Shown here one piece after another: positions 41,974-52,913 of a stretch of 64,000 bases of DNA. The notes beneath the pieces are model-generated. The model did not search any database and was not told where the DNA came from. It saw only the letters and a list, made by a program, of their open reading frames with translations. Position 1 is the first letter of the stretch. Every line of letters starts with the position of its first letter. This DNA comes from Phymatolithon calcareum (taxonomy: Eukaryota > Rhodophyta > Florideophyceae > Hapalidiales), in the NCBI GenBank assembly GCA_977006965.1, contig OZ345361.1, positions 124,001-188,000 of the forward strand, in the 5' to 3' direction. The position numbers and the translations under genes are program-made.

Positions 41974-43083
41974 TCACACTGAGGGTGAGCGCCAGGATCT
42001 GTTTTGCAACAGCTCCTCATTGTTCAGAAATCTAAGTATCGCTAGGGGTCTCTCACGGCATAGTTCTTCTACTGTTTTGTTACCAACTCGGCCAATAAAC
42101 GCACGTCTGGAGACAGAGCGTCCACCACAACGTAGAATCAGGTGCTCGGTAGCTTCTTTGGAACCAGAATTGCAGGCCTTGCACACTGGATCGTACGACA
42201 TGTTGCATCCGTGCCTAAAGGCGGCCACCATAGGGGTGCACCCCACTATCAGATGGTGTAAGATCACCTCCGCTCGTCTACGCGGTATGGGTAGCTCCTC
42301 GGGAAGTGTCGGAATGAAGACAGGCGCGGGTTTAGCGGATGTTTTGATGATGGATCTCGCTGCTTCTAAGGTGAGAGGAATCGCCTGATGGTCCAGCAAG
42401 TTCGATTCGCATATACCCCTTCTTGCTAGATCGTCGGCAGCATCATTTCTTGAAATTCCGCAGTGACTTGGAATCCATATGCATTCAATGAAAATCTCCC
42501 TTGACATCAGTTGTTCCATAAGACCCCAAAGTCGTCGAATCATTTCCCCGTATCTCCGTGCATGTCCGCTAATGGCTTCAATACAGCTCTTGCTGTCGGT
42601 GAACCATCTTACCGTGCTTCCAGGTGCAAAGGTGAGCTTCAGAGCTTCTTGAAACGCATGAACTGCTGCAAAGACCTCTGCGTCGAATGACGATCCAACA
42701 GCTCCGGCGGTCATCGCTAGCTCCTTGACCGTCTCGTTGCCGCGCATCAGTAGCACCCCCGCACCCCCTACATGAACAGGGATGGTCCTGTACATGTCGA
42801 GGGTATCTCCATCCTCATCACAGAGGATCGCACGTTGTTTTGACACTGTTGGGCTTGCGGTGTACCCGTGTTCATCACCGTCGTCATATGAAACAATGAT
42901 ATCCGGAGCTTTGCCATGTTTTGTCACGAATTTCGATACCGCTGACTTCTGTTGGTGGGATTCGTGAAATAGCTCAAGTGTCGCGTGGTACCAGCCTTCA
43001 TCCCACTTAACCGAGACTCTTTCACCATGGTGGAGATTGCGCACGAATTCGGAGGGTATTTCTCCAACGCTACCGTCTGCCAA
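41974..43083 (-). pseudogene. LINE-B Tudor-like module, RNase H and CCHC finger
   Basis: Counted on the 369-residue frame. Residues about 18-70 look Tudor-like (GERVSVKWDEGWYHATLE, IIVSYDDGDEHGY). Residues about 105-230 are RNase H (AEVFAAVHAFQEAL, VRWFTDSKSCIEA, WIPSHCGISRNDAADDLARR); the first catalytic Asp strand is not obvious (VGGAGVLLM). A finger follows with CKACNSGSKEATEHLILRC (Cys-x2-Cys, His, Cys). The module normally continues from RT; here a frameshift near 43085 separates it. Confidence 0.78.
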
Positions 43084-45200
43084 ACTTCCAGTTCCGCTTT
43101 CCGTATCGCATCTCGTTCCAGAATAAATGCCTCCACGGCTAGTTTCTTTGCCGCGTCGTCATCCTTCGCTGAGATTGGGGTCATGAGTCTTCTGAGTCTG
43201 TTCTGCGAGAGGTCCCTTCCAATTGGCGGATGAAATTCATGCCGCGGGAGTGCTAGAATACCTTTTTCGGCCAGGTGTTGGGTGCTCGTATCACGCCAGC
43301 ATCGCGCTTGGCTTTTCGGTTTCGCCACACGAGAGCTCAAGGCGTCTGTGACAGGAGTATCCGGTGGCATCCGTAACGCTTTTTCTATTACAATTGTGGT
43401 CTCCATCTCGCCGCATTCCTGAAGAGCAGTCATTCCAGTTAGCGACCGGAGTCTTGAGATTTTGGTGGGCTTCAGACAGCCGGTGGAGACTCGGGCGGCT
43501 TCGTTCCTTGAGATTTCCACTTGCTTGACGTGTGTCTCAGCCCCGTGCACAGCGTACGCCGCCGCTCCGTATAGTGCTACTGGTTCACAGTAGCTCTTTC
43601 GGAAAGATTCCATTGCATGCGATTCGGTCCCCCAAGTGGTGGCACTTAGGGCGCGCATGAACCGGGTCTTTGACTTGAGCTTTTAGCGGATTGCCGAGCA
43701 ATGCTCCTTGAAGCTTAGACGCTGATCATAATGGACTCCTAAAAACTTGTAAGTTGCCACTGCTTCGATCGGTGTGCCAGATATAATTACCTTGCCGTCA
43801 ATGCGGTCCAACGGAGGCTTTCCCCCTCGTGCAAAACCGAGGACTTTGCACTTCCTGGCATTGACGTCTATACGCAAACCCTTGCAATGTTCCGACAATA
43901 TTCTGGAAGCCTCGTTGAGCTTTTCAATAACCTCATTCCAGCTCTTTCCGACTGTGTGGAAGCTGGTATCATCTGCAAAACTGAATTGCACGAGACCGTC
44001 AAGATTAACATCCAGGTCTGCGATATACAGATTCCATAGAATTGGCGATAGTGCGCTGCCCTGTGGCAGACCGCATCCAAGAACTCTCGATGTGGATACA
44101 GAATTGTTCCGAAACCCTCGGGCTCTCCTGTCCGTCAGATACGAGTGTAGCCAGCACAGCAAATTCGGGTCACATTCAAGATCGGATAGCTTTGCGAGCA
44201 GCGCCGGAATGACTACTCGATCGTAAGCGGCGCTAAAGTCGACAAATAACGCTGCGCATTTCTGGTGCCGGGAGTGGGCATCAGCCGTACGCTGTGCCAT
44301 TGCCGCTATATGCTCCTGGGTGCCGCGACACCGTCTGAATCCCGCTTGACAGGACGGAAGTTTTGATTCTCCCCACGCTGTGCAACGTAATCCAACGAGT
44401 CGTCCCGCAACTCTATTGATTATGGAAGACAATGATATGGGTCGAAGAGTCGTCGGGTCGTTGGGCTTTGGGATGCCGATCAGCAGGGTCGCTCGCCAAG
44501 CGGCAGGAACGATTCCTTCGCGCCAGCTCCAGTTCACGAGATCCAGGAGCCGATGGGTCGCTGCGGACGATAAATTGCGAATGAAAGACACTTCTACACC
44601 ATCCGAACCAGTTGCTGTACGGGTCGGCATAGCCTTAATTGCCGCCTCGAGCTCACGAATAGTAAATTCACATTCACGGGACAACTTCGAGCGGGCGAGA
44701 CGGACAGCACCGATGTACTTCATTTTCAGAGGTAGATCCTCGCTCTTGCGACGATTTCGGTTCTTGGCTATATAGTGCTTAACTATGTCGGCAGCGAGTG
44801 ACCTGTCTGATTTCCGACAATCGGGAACTATCGTGGCTCTTTGCCGGCGCTTGCCCTCGATAGCTTTAAGTAATCGCCATCCCATTTGGTCTGCATTGAT
44901 CGTGGAGACATGTTCTCTCCAGAAATCGCGCTTCGCGGCCATAATTACAAGTTCTGTATTCCTCCGGACCTCTGACAGTACGGCGAACGCTTCTGGTGTT
45001 GGATTCGCGGAGTAGGCATGTGCCGCTTCTTGTCGTTCTTTAACAGCTGTGCAAGCGGCATCATTCCACCATATTTTACCTCGTAGATTGCCGCGTGGAA
45101 TCGCATAACGTGCGCCATCGAGTATGGCGTCAACAAAGCGTCGATAAGCCTCGTCAATTGTAGCCGCATCATTGTGCCGGGATTGTAGCACTTCATCCAC
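42924..45200 (-). pseudogene. LINE-B reverse transcriptase
   Basis: Two in-frame segments, 45200-43683 and 43658-42924, are separated by one stop codon (about 43682). RT blocks: ATGSDGVEVSFIRN, PKPNDPTTLRPISL, ALFVDFSAAYDRV (first catalytic Asp), GLPQGSALSPILWNLYI and FSFADDTSFH (FADD box), then the thumb YKFLGVHYDQRLSF. All catalytic residues are present. The second segment holds CEPVALYGAAAYAVHG and an Arg/Lys-rich linker before the Tudor-like module. Confidence 0.88.
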
Positions 45201-46077
45201 CTTGGTCGCAAAATCTTCCCAATTCGCCTTTTTTAAAAGACCAGCGAGCCCGACCGAAGCGTTTGCGCGTTTGTGTTAAAGGTTCGATCGTCGTTAGGCA
45301 TGGTAGATGGTTACTGAAAGTGGCTGGAAGAACGCTCCACTCGCATTCCATAGCGATTTCAGCTGGGCAGGCCGCGATATCGACTGCTGAAAGTCCCGAA
45401 GGCGAAAGTAATGTTGGTTTCCCGTCATTGAGTACAATGCGTCCGGTTTCTTCCAGGAATTCCTCCAAATGTCGTGATGACGACGGGTCGTAACGGGCTG
45501 GATCCCACGTCCCATGAATGTTGCAATCTCCAAAGAGGAGGGTGTCTTGCCTCATCATTCGCCAGTCAAAGCGCCCGACGGCGTCTGGTGAGATGTAGAA
45601 GTGGGAAATCTGGACGGATCGACCAGTTTCTCCTAGCCGCACGTCAAGTTCAGCCACTTCTGCCTTATACCCAAGCTTAGTTCCCCGGTTTGTCACTGGC
45701 ATCCCGAAACGTGCATATGTAATTACACCGCCGCCGCGGGAAGTTACGTTCGTCCTGTCTGCTCGGTTAACCAGACCGAACCCGGAGATTCGCGGCGTCA
45801 TGTCGTTCTGGCGTAGCCAAATTTCCGAGAGGAGCAGGATATCTGCCTTAGAGTCCTTTGCAAGCTTCGAAAGCTGTGCAGTGCGCCCGGCTCCCCGTAA
45901 AGAGCGACAATTGAGCTGAAGAATGCGCAAAGGCCCCGGATTAGTCTCAATATCGCCTCCTCGAAGGATGGTGATGACGCTTGATGGTGTCCAATTTTTT
46001 TGGCGGGAGGGTGCAGTGGTATGAGAGATACCGATTCGATTCAAAATTTCCGAACAAAGTTCAGTTGTGGGTTTCAT
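45193..46077 (-). pseudogene. LINE-B N-terminus: 2A peptide plus APE endonuclease
   Basis: The start is placed at MKPTTELCSE (46077), about 67 nt from the element's 5' end; the open frame upstream belongs to LINE-A. A 48-residue leader ends in GDIETNPG followed by Pro, the 2A motif. The APE domain follows directly (LRILQLNCRSLRG, ILLLSEIWLR, LFGDCNIHG, SAVDIAACP, and SNHLPCLTTIE with the catalytic SDH-like SNH). It nicks target DNA for target-primed reverse transcription. The frame ends near 45193 because of a 1-nt shift near 45235, after which the RT frame takes over. Confidence 0.85.
45931..45981 (-). other. 2A ribosome-skipping peptide coding segment
   Basis: Encodes SVITILRGGDIETNPGP. 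The consensus D(V/I)ExNPGP is fully met, and the upstream hydrophobic stretch fits known 2A peptides. Skipping would release a 48-residue leader ending in Gly and start the endonuclease polyprotein at Pro. Confidence 0.85.
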
Positions 46078-46202
46078 TTTGTCCACGATTTTTTTTCCTA
46101 ACGTCGTGGTCCAGTCACACTGCGTGGAAGCGAAACCCGTGTGACCCAATGCATTTCGTACTGCTGATAACGCCATGTCGTCTGTTACGCCTTTGTGGTT
46201 CA

Positions 46203-46274
46203 CGAAGCTGCTCTGTTGTCGGATATACTGGCGTTGAGGGCTTGTAAAATAAAAACATACAATTTCCTCCCCCC
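46203..46274 (+). mobile_element. 72-bp insertion with 13-bp TSD
   Basis: TSD CCTTTGTGGTTCA at 46190-46202 and 46275-46287. The insert resembles a segment at about 51005-51075 (GAAGCTGCT, GGCGTT.AGGGCTT, TACAATT, C-run), so both look like 3' ends of another LINE family. Confidence 0.65.
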
Positions 46275-46314
46275 CCTTTGTGGTTCATGCTTATCCCGAG
46301 ATACGACAGCCTCC

Positions 46315-46592
46315 ATTTTTTTTGCAACTGTTTAGTTTTTTTTTGAAAGCCCTCATTAACACTTCTAAGACTGTACGGGAGCAGCTTTTCGTAACTTGTT
46401 CATTCTAGTATATCGCCTGGTCCCTATTAGAGGGACTCGTCGTTTTCCATATTGTCAATTATAGTGACGCTGTAGAGTAGTATGGAGTCTAATGCCTTTT
46501 CCGTTCTTATCATTTCTCTGGAGTCCAGTTCATACTTTGTTAGGTTCATACGTATGGTCTCCGTGTGGCGCTCTGCTGCCGTTCCGAATGTA
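46315..46592 (-). mobile_element. LINE-C fragment inside LINE-A copy 2
   Basis: Minus-strand 3' end fragment with GGGCTTTCAAAAAAAAAC at its end, sharing GGGACTCGTCGTTTTCCATA-type sequence with the fragment at 49331. It sits between the LINE-A segments WRL and LHQA. A weak 8-bp TSD (GCCTCCAT/GCCTCTAT). Confidence 0.6.
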
Positions 46593-47200
46593 TGGGGGCC
46601 TCTATGCTTGATGAAGAACTCGACCAGAAATGTGGAAGGTGTATTTCGGAAGTCCCTTGTATTTAAGGATCTCGCTCTTTCCTGGCTTTGTGTTCCAGCT
46701 CATACCATTTTCCTTCGCCCAGGTCGTCGCTATATCAAGCAGCTTCTGCATTCCTTCTCCATCCTTTGATTGCAGCTGGACATCGTCAGCGAACAGTTGC
46801 GCTGGATAATCAGAGACGTCGCTGGAGACCTTGGAGACCGCTTCCGTGAATGTGCCCATGAAGATATTGTACAGGCACGGGCTCAGTAGGGACCCTTGAG
46901 GTACTCCTCGATCGATAATGCACCATGTTCTTATATCATCGCCTGCTGACGTAACACACGAGGGTTTACTAATCCAGCCAGTCGAACCTTTTCTTGCAAG
47001 TTCGGAATGGGTTTGCGAGCATGCTTCTGAAGTATGGTCCTTCGTGCAGTTTAATGGGATGATGCATTTGAGCGTGAGTTGACCTTGCACCCTGTGCAAT
47101 ACGGTAATCTGCCGCCATCTTCGGTTAAAGCATACCAACAGCCACGTGCAGAAGATACCATGAATGATAGACATGCGATTTGCCGAGGAATTCTCAAATG

Positions 47201-48415
47201 CGGTTAGCAATGCTGATAATGCGTTGTCAAAAGTGTTCTGATACCGGCAAATATATATATGGACGAATCAGGATCAGTGCCCAAGACTACTATCGCGCAT
47301 AGCGGAAGGCCACAATCATTTCATGATACTCATAGCGCCACAAAACCTCATCAAACTCTTACTTTTTTTAGATCGAACCGAAGTAGACCGCTATACTCTC
47401 GAAGGTATGACGAAGCTGTGACGTAGCTTGTAGAAAACGTCTACATAAATTCCATCGAACGCAGCCAGAAAATACCGGACAGCAGAGAGAAATTAATTTT
47501 GAACATACGGCTGGCCAGAATCTGGAGCAAAACGCACTTGCGGAAAGGCTTATAGGACACTGATGGCTCGCGAGCACGCGACACTTCAAGCCGGTAACAT
47601 GGGGAGCAATAATGTTGAAGACATATCCAGAAGACTCTAGATGCGAATTACACAGAAACGCGAACAAATTGCTAGTCTTTATCTATTTCTTGTCGAATAC
47701 GTAAAGTAACGCCTGAAGTTGATCTTGAGCAAGGTCTTACTCTGGGCTTCTCTCAGCCTAAATGATGAACTTCCTTACGCCTCGATCGCAATAAAATGCT
47801 CCGAGTATACAGGTATGTTCGAAAGCTTGTTTTTGTACACGCGAGAAAACACGAGCTGCTTTCACGTAACTAACGAAAGTAAATGTGAGCTTGGACCGAT
47901 AAATATTTAATAGTTCATCTAAAATTGAGCATTTTCAGCGCTCATATCACTTTCATTAAAACTCAGTTCTATTGGCCAGATGATCTTCCAAACACGGTCA
48001 ACCTTAACTTATAAAACCTGATGCAGGAAAAATAAGTTGGAAGCTTAAATTCGATTGTTTATTTTGATGTGATGAGGATTTTATAAGTTGTAAATCACTA
48101 CATTATTCCTCGACGAGGAGAGAAATATAAGATAGATTTTCTCAAGAATTTGAGAAGGGGAAGAGGAAAAAATAAGTTTTTTCTCACTTAATTTTTGTTT
48201 AGAGGTAAGAACTAAATAAGCTAGTTTTTTCTAATATTTTGAAAACGTGAACAGAAAACGACAACAGTCTGGGCATAGACCGCTTTACCATCGTTTCGGT
48301 TCGTAGTGGTCCAGTGAAAGAGTCATTTTTGTACTTTATGTGGGAGCTTCCATTGGCAACAAACTTGTACTTTTCAAAACGTCGTGTTTTCTCGCGTCTA
48401 CAAAAACAAGTCGTA
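47201..48415. other. region without gene, AT-rich
   Basis: No gene or recognised transposon seen. Several short frames lack motifs. AT-rich toward 48.2 kb. Confidence 0.4.
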
Positions 48416-48576
48416 TGTGTATCGTAAGCCGGGATAACAAATGTGTAAAACGTGCTCGTACCTGGTCCTCGTGGGTACAATAGTCCCTCGGGCTCCGCCC
48501 TCGGGTCCTATTGTACCCACTCGGGCCTTGTACTCTTACGTTTTACTGTCATTTGTTATCCCGGCTTACGGTACAC
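48416..48576. repeat. foldback element, about 65-bp imperfect arms
   Basis: TGTATCGTAAGCCGGGATAA at the left matches in reverse complement GTTATCCCGGCTTACGG at the right. The inner arms GGGTACAATAG and CTATTGTACCC enclose a GC-rich apex (CCCTCGGGCTCCGCCCTCGG). The similarity extends weakly outward. No coding capacity. It may be a foldback transposon or a hairpin-forming locus. Confidence 0.75.
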
Positions 48577-49330
48577 ATCTCCTTATTGAAACGCGGGCAC
48601 GAGATCTGTTTTGGTTCTGTACGTCCTATGATTGGCCATCAACAATACGAAGTCGTATTACCTAAGAAAGGACCGCTGCTTCCAGTGGAATGTGTCAACC
48701 GTCCTCGAGGGAACTAAAAATGGTGAAAGCACTTGGAAATATTCAGCGGAGGATTTGATACACAAAGGCACCTGCAGCTATTACAACCATTTGTAAGGCC
48801 CTTGTGGCAGTATGGCATCCATCTCAAACCGCACTCCATAAGGATCAGAACCCAAGAAACGAGAGTCATGTATGAACTAACTTTGCGCACTATTCAGCAA
48901 GTGGGTGTCAAGGCATAAGTGCGTTGACACCCACAGGAAAACTCATTATTCTCTGTCAGATTGAACCCTGGAGATACAGAGGATTCCTGCTGGCATAAAA
49001 GCTCCCACGACAATTAGAGATGGAATTGAAACGAGAGGGAGAAGTAAAGACAAACGGACGATGGTGAAGGAGAGACACAAAATGCAGGGATTAGTGAGTC
49101 CTCCGTCCAAGAAATCTCGCACTGATGAATGGGATAAAACAGAAGAAATACACTAAAGAAGAATTCAATCCGCTCCGACGGCAAAGATTCGCTGGGGGCT
49201 CAAACAAAAGCGGGGCGAATGTAGAAACCTGTGCGGGAAATGGTTTCGTGGAAGATCCTCACGGAATCCGGCGATACTGGAAGAAGAACTAGGACAGCTG
49301 GGAAGTTGGCTTTTTCAGCAACTGATTAGT
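48577..49330. other. region without gene; small hairpin at 48901-48934
   Basis: No gene seen. GTGGGTGTCAA (48901-48911) and TTGACACCCAC (48924-48934) form an 11-bp perfect stem with a 12-nt loop. Confidence 0.45.
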
Positions 49331-49467
49331 TCTTTATTTAAAAGCCCTCAGTAACACGCTTAAGACTATATTAGAGCAGCTTTGCGGTACTTATTCATTG
49401 ATCCCTAGTAAAGGGACACGTCGTTTTCCATATTTTCAATTATGGCGACGCTGTAGAGCAGTAGGGA
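49331..49467 (-). mobile_element. LINE-C 3' fragment
   Basis: Minus-strand 3' end reading GGGCTTTTAAATAAAGAA, with the same upstream sequence as the copy at 46315-46592. 5'-truncated, non-coding. Confidence 0.6.
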
Positions 49468-49562
49468 GGCAAGCACAAGCGGCATGGCGCTGCCGCAAGA
49501 TCGTCTGTACCGACGATGTCAACGCCCTTAGTCGAAAGGGACTTACGCGAGTACCACGCTGT

Positions 49563-49998
49563 CCAGAACAAAAGAGAGTTTATTACCTTTCGCGCGCTCA
49601 GCATTGTAGAACCTCGCGAAGGTCCACGTGCTGTTCAAGAATGTCGTCACACACCAGTTAGTCTTAGTGATCCGTTATGACCGCTTGTTTCCCAAACGGG
49701 GACCGGGCATGGCAAGACGCCTACACCAGCCACTTCTCTCCATGTGCTCCCGGAAGGAGCACTGAGCCGACCAAGACTTGGTGATTCTTATTCCGTCTGC
49801 CTTCCGATACAATGCTGTGCTCGGGTGCTGTCGCATTTATACCATTCCGAATCTGGTCATCGGCGCTGGAGTATGAAGCGGCGCTCATCCCGAGCCAGTT
49901 AGACTGTGTCCGAATTTACTATCTTGCTATGAGAAACAGGCGGCAGTGTGCGAGACGGAGCCACTTGAGACCCGTTGTTTCTTGTCTTCTCGACAGCG
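49563..49998 (-). repeat. LTR-like repeat, copy 2
   Basis: Inverted copy of 40570-41004 with a few percent divergence by eye, again with the TATA-like TATAAATGCGACAG and AATAAACTC. Probably a solo LTR. Confidence 0.6.
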
Positions 49999-50084
49999 AG
50001 CAGCAAAATTTCACACCAAAGGACGCACAATGATGCCTCGCTACCCGGGGTTGTCTACGCCGAACATAGAGAAGCTCGGCAACT

Positions 50085-50227
50085 TAGATGGGATTACCTG
50101 AGATCCTAAATTTTTCCGCCCGCTTCTCTGGCGGTGCGTTTTCGTGAGCTATACAAAGGTAGGTAACAACTGAGGAAGCCTTGCCCATATCTTCGGAAGT
50201 TTGTAGGGCTTTTAAATAAACTTTGAT
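50085..50227 (+). mobile_element. LINE-C 3' end fragment (plus)
   Basis: Carries the family 3' end: ACAAAGGTAGGTA, GAGGAAGCCTTGCCCATATC, then GGGCTTTTAAATAAAC. It abuts the inverted fragment at 50237. Confidence 0.7.
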
Positions 50228-50236
50228 TTTAAAAAA

Positions 50237-50640
50237 AGGTAGAGAGGCAGGTGCCTTTTCCTTCGTTAACATATCACCACAGTCTAGATTGTACTTTGCT
50301 AGGTTCTTGCGTACGGTCTCCAGGTGATGCTCCACTGCCGCCCAGAGTGTATCCGATATTATCGTCATGCTCACTTGAGGGAACCTGCCGCTTGTGTATT
50401 TTATGGCCATCTGTCGATGTCGCACCTTGGCAAACCTGACGATAGCCCGCATAGCGTCTGGTTTGTCCAACGGCATTTTTCTCTTTTCTCTTGCTTCGGG
50501 CCGTGCGCCTTCTTTAGCAAACAGTATTCGTCGGAGTTGACTAGGAGATTTCCCCTCCCGCGCATGTTTGAAGGAGGCCACAAGCAGAGAAGATGGAGTA
50601 CGACCACGTTGAAGCGTTGGCAATCGAGGAAGCAAGAAAA
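50237..50640 (-). mobile_element. LINE-C coding fragment (minus)
   Basis: The minus-strand frame matches the LINE-C frame (KMPLDKPDAMRAIVRFAK, GRFPQVSMTI, LETVRKNLAKYNLD) but lacks its 3' UTR. Tail-to-tail with the plus fragment. Confidence 0.65.
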
Positions 50641-50994
50641 GTAGATAGGGAGATCAACATAAATCTGAACAATGCGGATTAGGATCAAGCATGACACACA
50701 GGAGTAAGTGAACGTTCCATGTAACCTTGAATTGCGTAGCCAGCCACCCTCTAAAATAAATGACAAACTTCGACAGCTGCTGCCTTGCCACATTTTTAAC
50801 TTCTGCCGGACAGCCTATGTCATTGCAAGCGCATCCTTTACAAGACGCATAAGAGCGGCTCTTTCGTATCAACGATCATGGGAAGACGAAAGGAAAATAG
50901 AGACAGACAACCTTCTGGAATAGAGATCCGTATGACAGAAGAGGATAATGTGATGTGGTCTTACTTGAGAAATGGGATTACAGTGCGTATGCAG

Positions 50995-51358
50995 ATACCG
51001 AAGAGAAGCTGCTTTGGTGTTGTCGAGTACCGGCGTTAAGGGCTTCGAAACTAAAAACTTACAATTCCCCCTCCGTAACAACGCAAACCACGCCGTTTGT
51101 CACCTAACTCTCAACGCCATCAAGCCCCCTCTGAAAGCGGATCAGGAGGCCCGGCAGACCTACTCCAGCTCATGGACCATCATCGACGCCCACACTAAGA
51201 ATCTTGATAATTGCTCCATTCGGGATCGAAGAACTGTTAAGCATGTTGCATTAAAGTCGAGAAGGATAAAGCACATACAATTACATACCAATGCCATGCA
51301 TTCTGCCTTTCGTCACGTTACGGACTCGATCATCTCCCTCCGTGAGCAACGGTAAAAT
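50995..51358 (+). other. repeat end plus unknown open frame
   Basis: The first 80 bp resemble the 72-bp insertion at 46203. The frame to 51355 (NNANHAVCHLTLNAIKPPL, WTIIDAHTKNLDNCSIRD) is clean for about 95 codons but belongs to no family I know. It may be a transposon-derived fragment. Confidence 0.35.
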
Positions 51359-51426
51359 TGCTAAAATTTCGAGACTTTAGATCATATGCCATCATCCGTT
51401 GAAGCAAGCATATTCAAAATTGTGAC

Positions 51427-51689
51427 AGAGCGGCAACTGAGAAGGCACTAGATGACATTTTGCTCTTCAGCAAAAGCATCATCGAGAGTATGCAGAATGA
51501 AGAAGACCTGTACTGAAAGAAGATGCGACATCTCGAAAACTGCTATGAAGAGCTATCAAAAGCAACATGCTAGGGGCTCAGATAGAATACCAGACATAAG
51601 AGTAGAACCACCATAGTGAGGGTAGCAGCTGAAGAAGCCTTACCCGTATATTCGTATGACTGTGGGGCTTTAAAAAAATTGCAATAAAA
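51427..51689 (+). mobile_element. LINE-C fragment with 15-bp TSD
   Basis: TSD ATTCAAAATTGTGAC (51412-51426) and ATTCAAAATTGTAAC (51690-51704), one mismatch. It ends with GAAGAAGCCTTACCCGTATA and GGGGCTTTAAAAAAATTGC. Confidence 0.78.
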
Positions 51690-51704
51690 ATTCAAAATTG
51701 TAAC

Positions 51705-52913
51705 GGGTGCCAAGTGTTACTACATTGAGTCAAACCAACCCCGGAGTCACACTTCAACGACGTGTCCCACCGAAACGTACAAATAGCATTAATATCACAC
51801 AGCATAGAGCAGAATGTAGAAAACTTAAACCTTCTAAGCGCTGCGAACCTTACTTGGGGGAAATGCGACAAATAATACAATACAAATCAATATCATTTAA
51901 TCTTATTGCGAAATGCCAACGGGACGACTGGCAAACTCAGCACAGCATGCTGAATAATAATCGGGCGGCTAAGACTGAAAGTATTGTGAGATCCGTGTTC
52001 AAGAAGCAGGTCTTCCAGCAGATTCGCAAGTGCAAAATCTAGCGGTGCTCAAGGTGAGAATATATGTTGCAATTTGTTTCTGGCTAGTTTTTTCTTTCAT
52101 TTTTTGAATTCGCATCGTCCTGGAGAAGGGTGCCCGGCCTGTTTTGAAAAAGTGAGTGGTGGCCGTATGTCTGACCGAAGAGCAATTTTTTGTTATTTAC
52201 ATTAGCTGATTACCGAAAGAAGTTCGTTAGAAGTGGTGCATCAAAAACGCTTCAAATAATTGCTTAGAGACACGGGCAGACGTGATCTGTTTTGTTTGAA
52301 AGGTAACATATATCCCAACTTGAGGAAAGTCGGCACATCGCGTGCATTTAATTTACTTTAATTATCATAAAGAAATACTTAGTCCGTGTTTATTAGAATT
52401 GCTTCATTTGCTCGTTCCCACACCCGGCTTTTCTTCCTTGTCCCATCTTAGTTTGGCCAGTGCCGACTTTACAACGGCTATCACCCATATTTGTAGTGCC
52501 TCCCGTGTCGCCAATGCGATAGTTTCCGGCTGCAGAACATTGCGGTCTTGTCGTTTCACTTGTAATACGAATGTTTTGAAACGAGAGGAACAAAGAGTTC
52601 AAAGGAGAGGTTGCTGAAGATTGGTGAAAGCTGTTAAAGGTTGAGTTCTCTCTAGCTTATTAGGGAGTCAGGCCACAGAAGTTGACTGACCAAAGGTGTG
52701 CTCATATTATTGGTAACGGCATTCTCAGCCAGAACGCACCGGTGGCTGATAGACCCTTTACCATGTGTGCATTAGTCCTTATGCAAACATGTGCTCGGAC
52801 TCTACATATTCCAAGCTACCCCTTGTCCCCTTTCGATTTTACAGAGATTCGCGGCAAGTGTCCAAAAACCATCGAGCACGCAGGATCCTACTTCTGCTAT
52901 TGTGAAAACTTAC
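51705..52913. other. region without gene
   Basis: No recognisable gene or transposon. Short frames at 51707-52042 and 52342-52617 lack motifs. Confidence 0.4.

Larger units (their letters stand above)
41947..46144 (-). mobile_element. LINE-B copy 1: near full-length APE-type LINE with 2A peptide
   Basis: A 4.2-kb element, minus strand, inserted in LINE-A with a 12-bp TSD (CCCACTGCATTT at 41935-41946, CCCAATGCATTT at 46145-46156; one mismatch). Order: short leader with 2A motif, APE endonuclease, RT, a C-terminal region with Tudor-like and RNase H modules, a CCHC-like finger, and an (AAAG)n tail. About two frameshifts (near 45235 and 43085) and one in-frame stop (near 43682) interrupt an otherwise continuous reading, so it was active fairly recently but is now broken. 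Confidence 0.9.
46145..47200 (-). mobile_element. LINE-A copy 2, 5' part
   Basis: On the minus strand: RT blocks GVPQGSLLSPCLYNIFMG and AQLFADDVQLQSKDG, GMSWNTKPGKSEILKYKG, then WRLSYLGISMNHKG and TDDMALSAVRNA up to the LINE-B insertion. Two more insertions sit inside (46203-46274 and 46315-46592). The 5' end is uncertain. Confidence 0.75.

Noticed and set aside
45225-45245. Programmed frameshift at TTTTAAAAAAGG between LINE-B endonuclease and RT
   Set aside because: The run is slippery-looking, but the needed shift is +1 and the zero-frame codons do not fit the X-XXY-YYZ pattern; a one-base indel in this copy is simpler. An intact relative would settle it.
45193-46203. Taking the ATG at 46203 as the LINE-B start
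   Set aside because: The residues before 46144 match LINE-A RT (MNHKGVTDD, ALSAVRNA), so they lie outside the element; MKPTTELCSE is the first Met inside it.
50085-50640. Twin-priming inversion of one LINE-C copy
   Set aside because: The A-rich 3' end of the plus fragment lies at the junction with the inverted fragment; twin priming puts it at the far end. Two separate insertions fit better.
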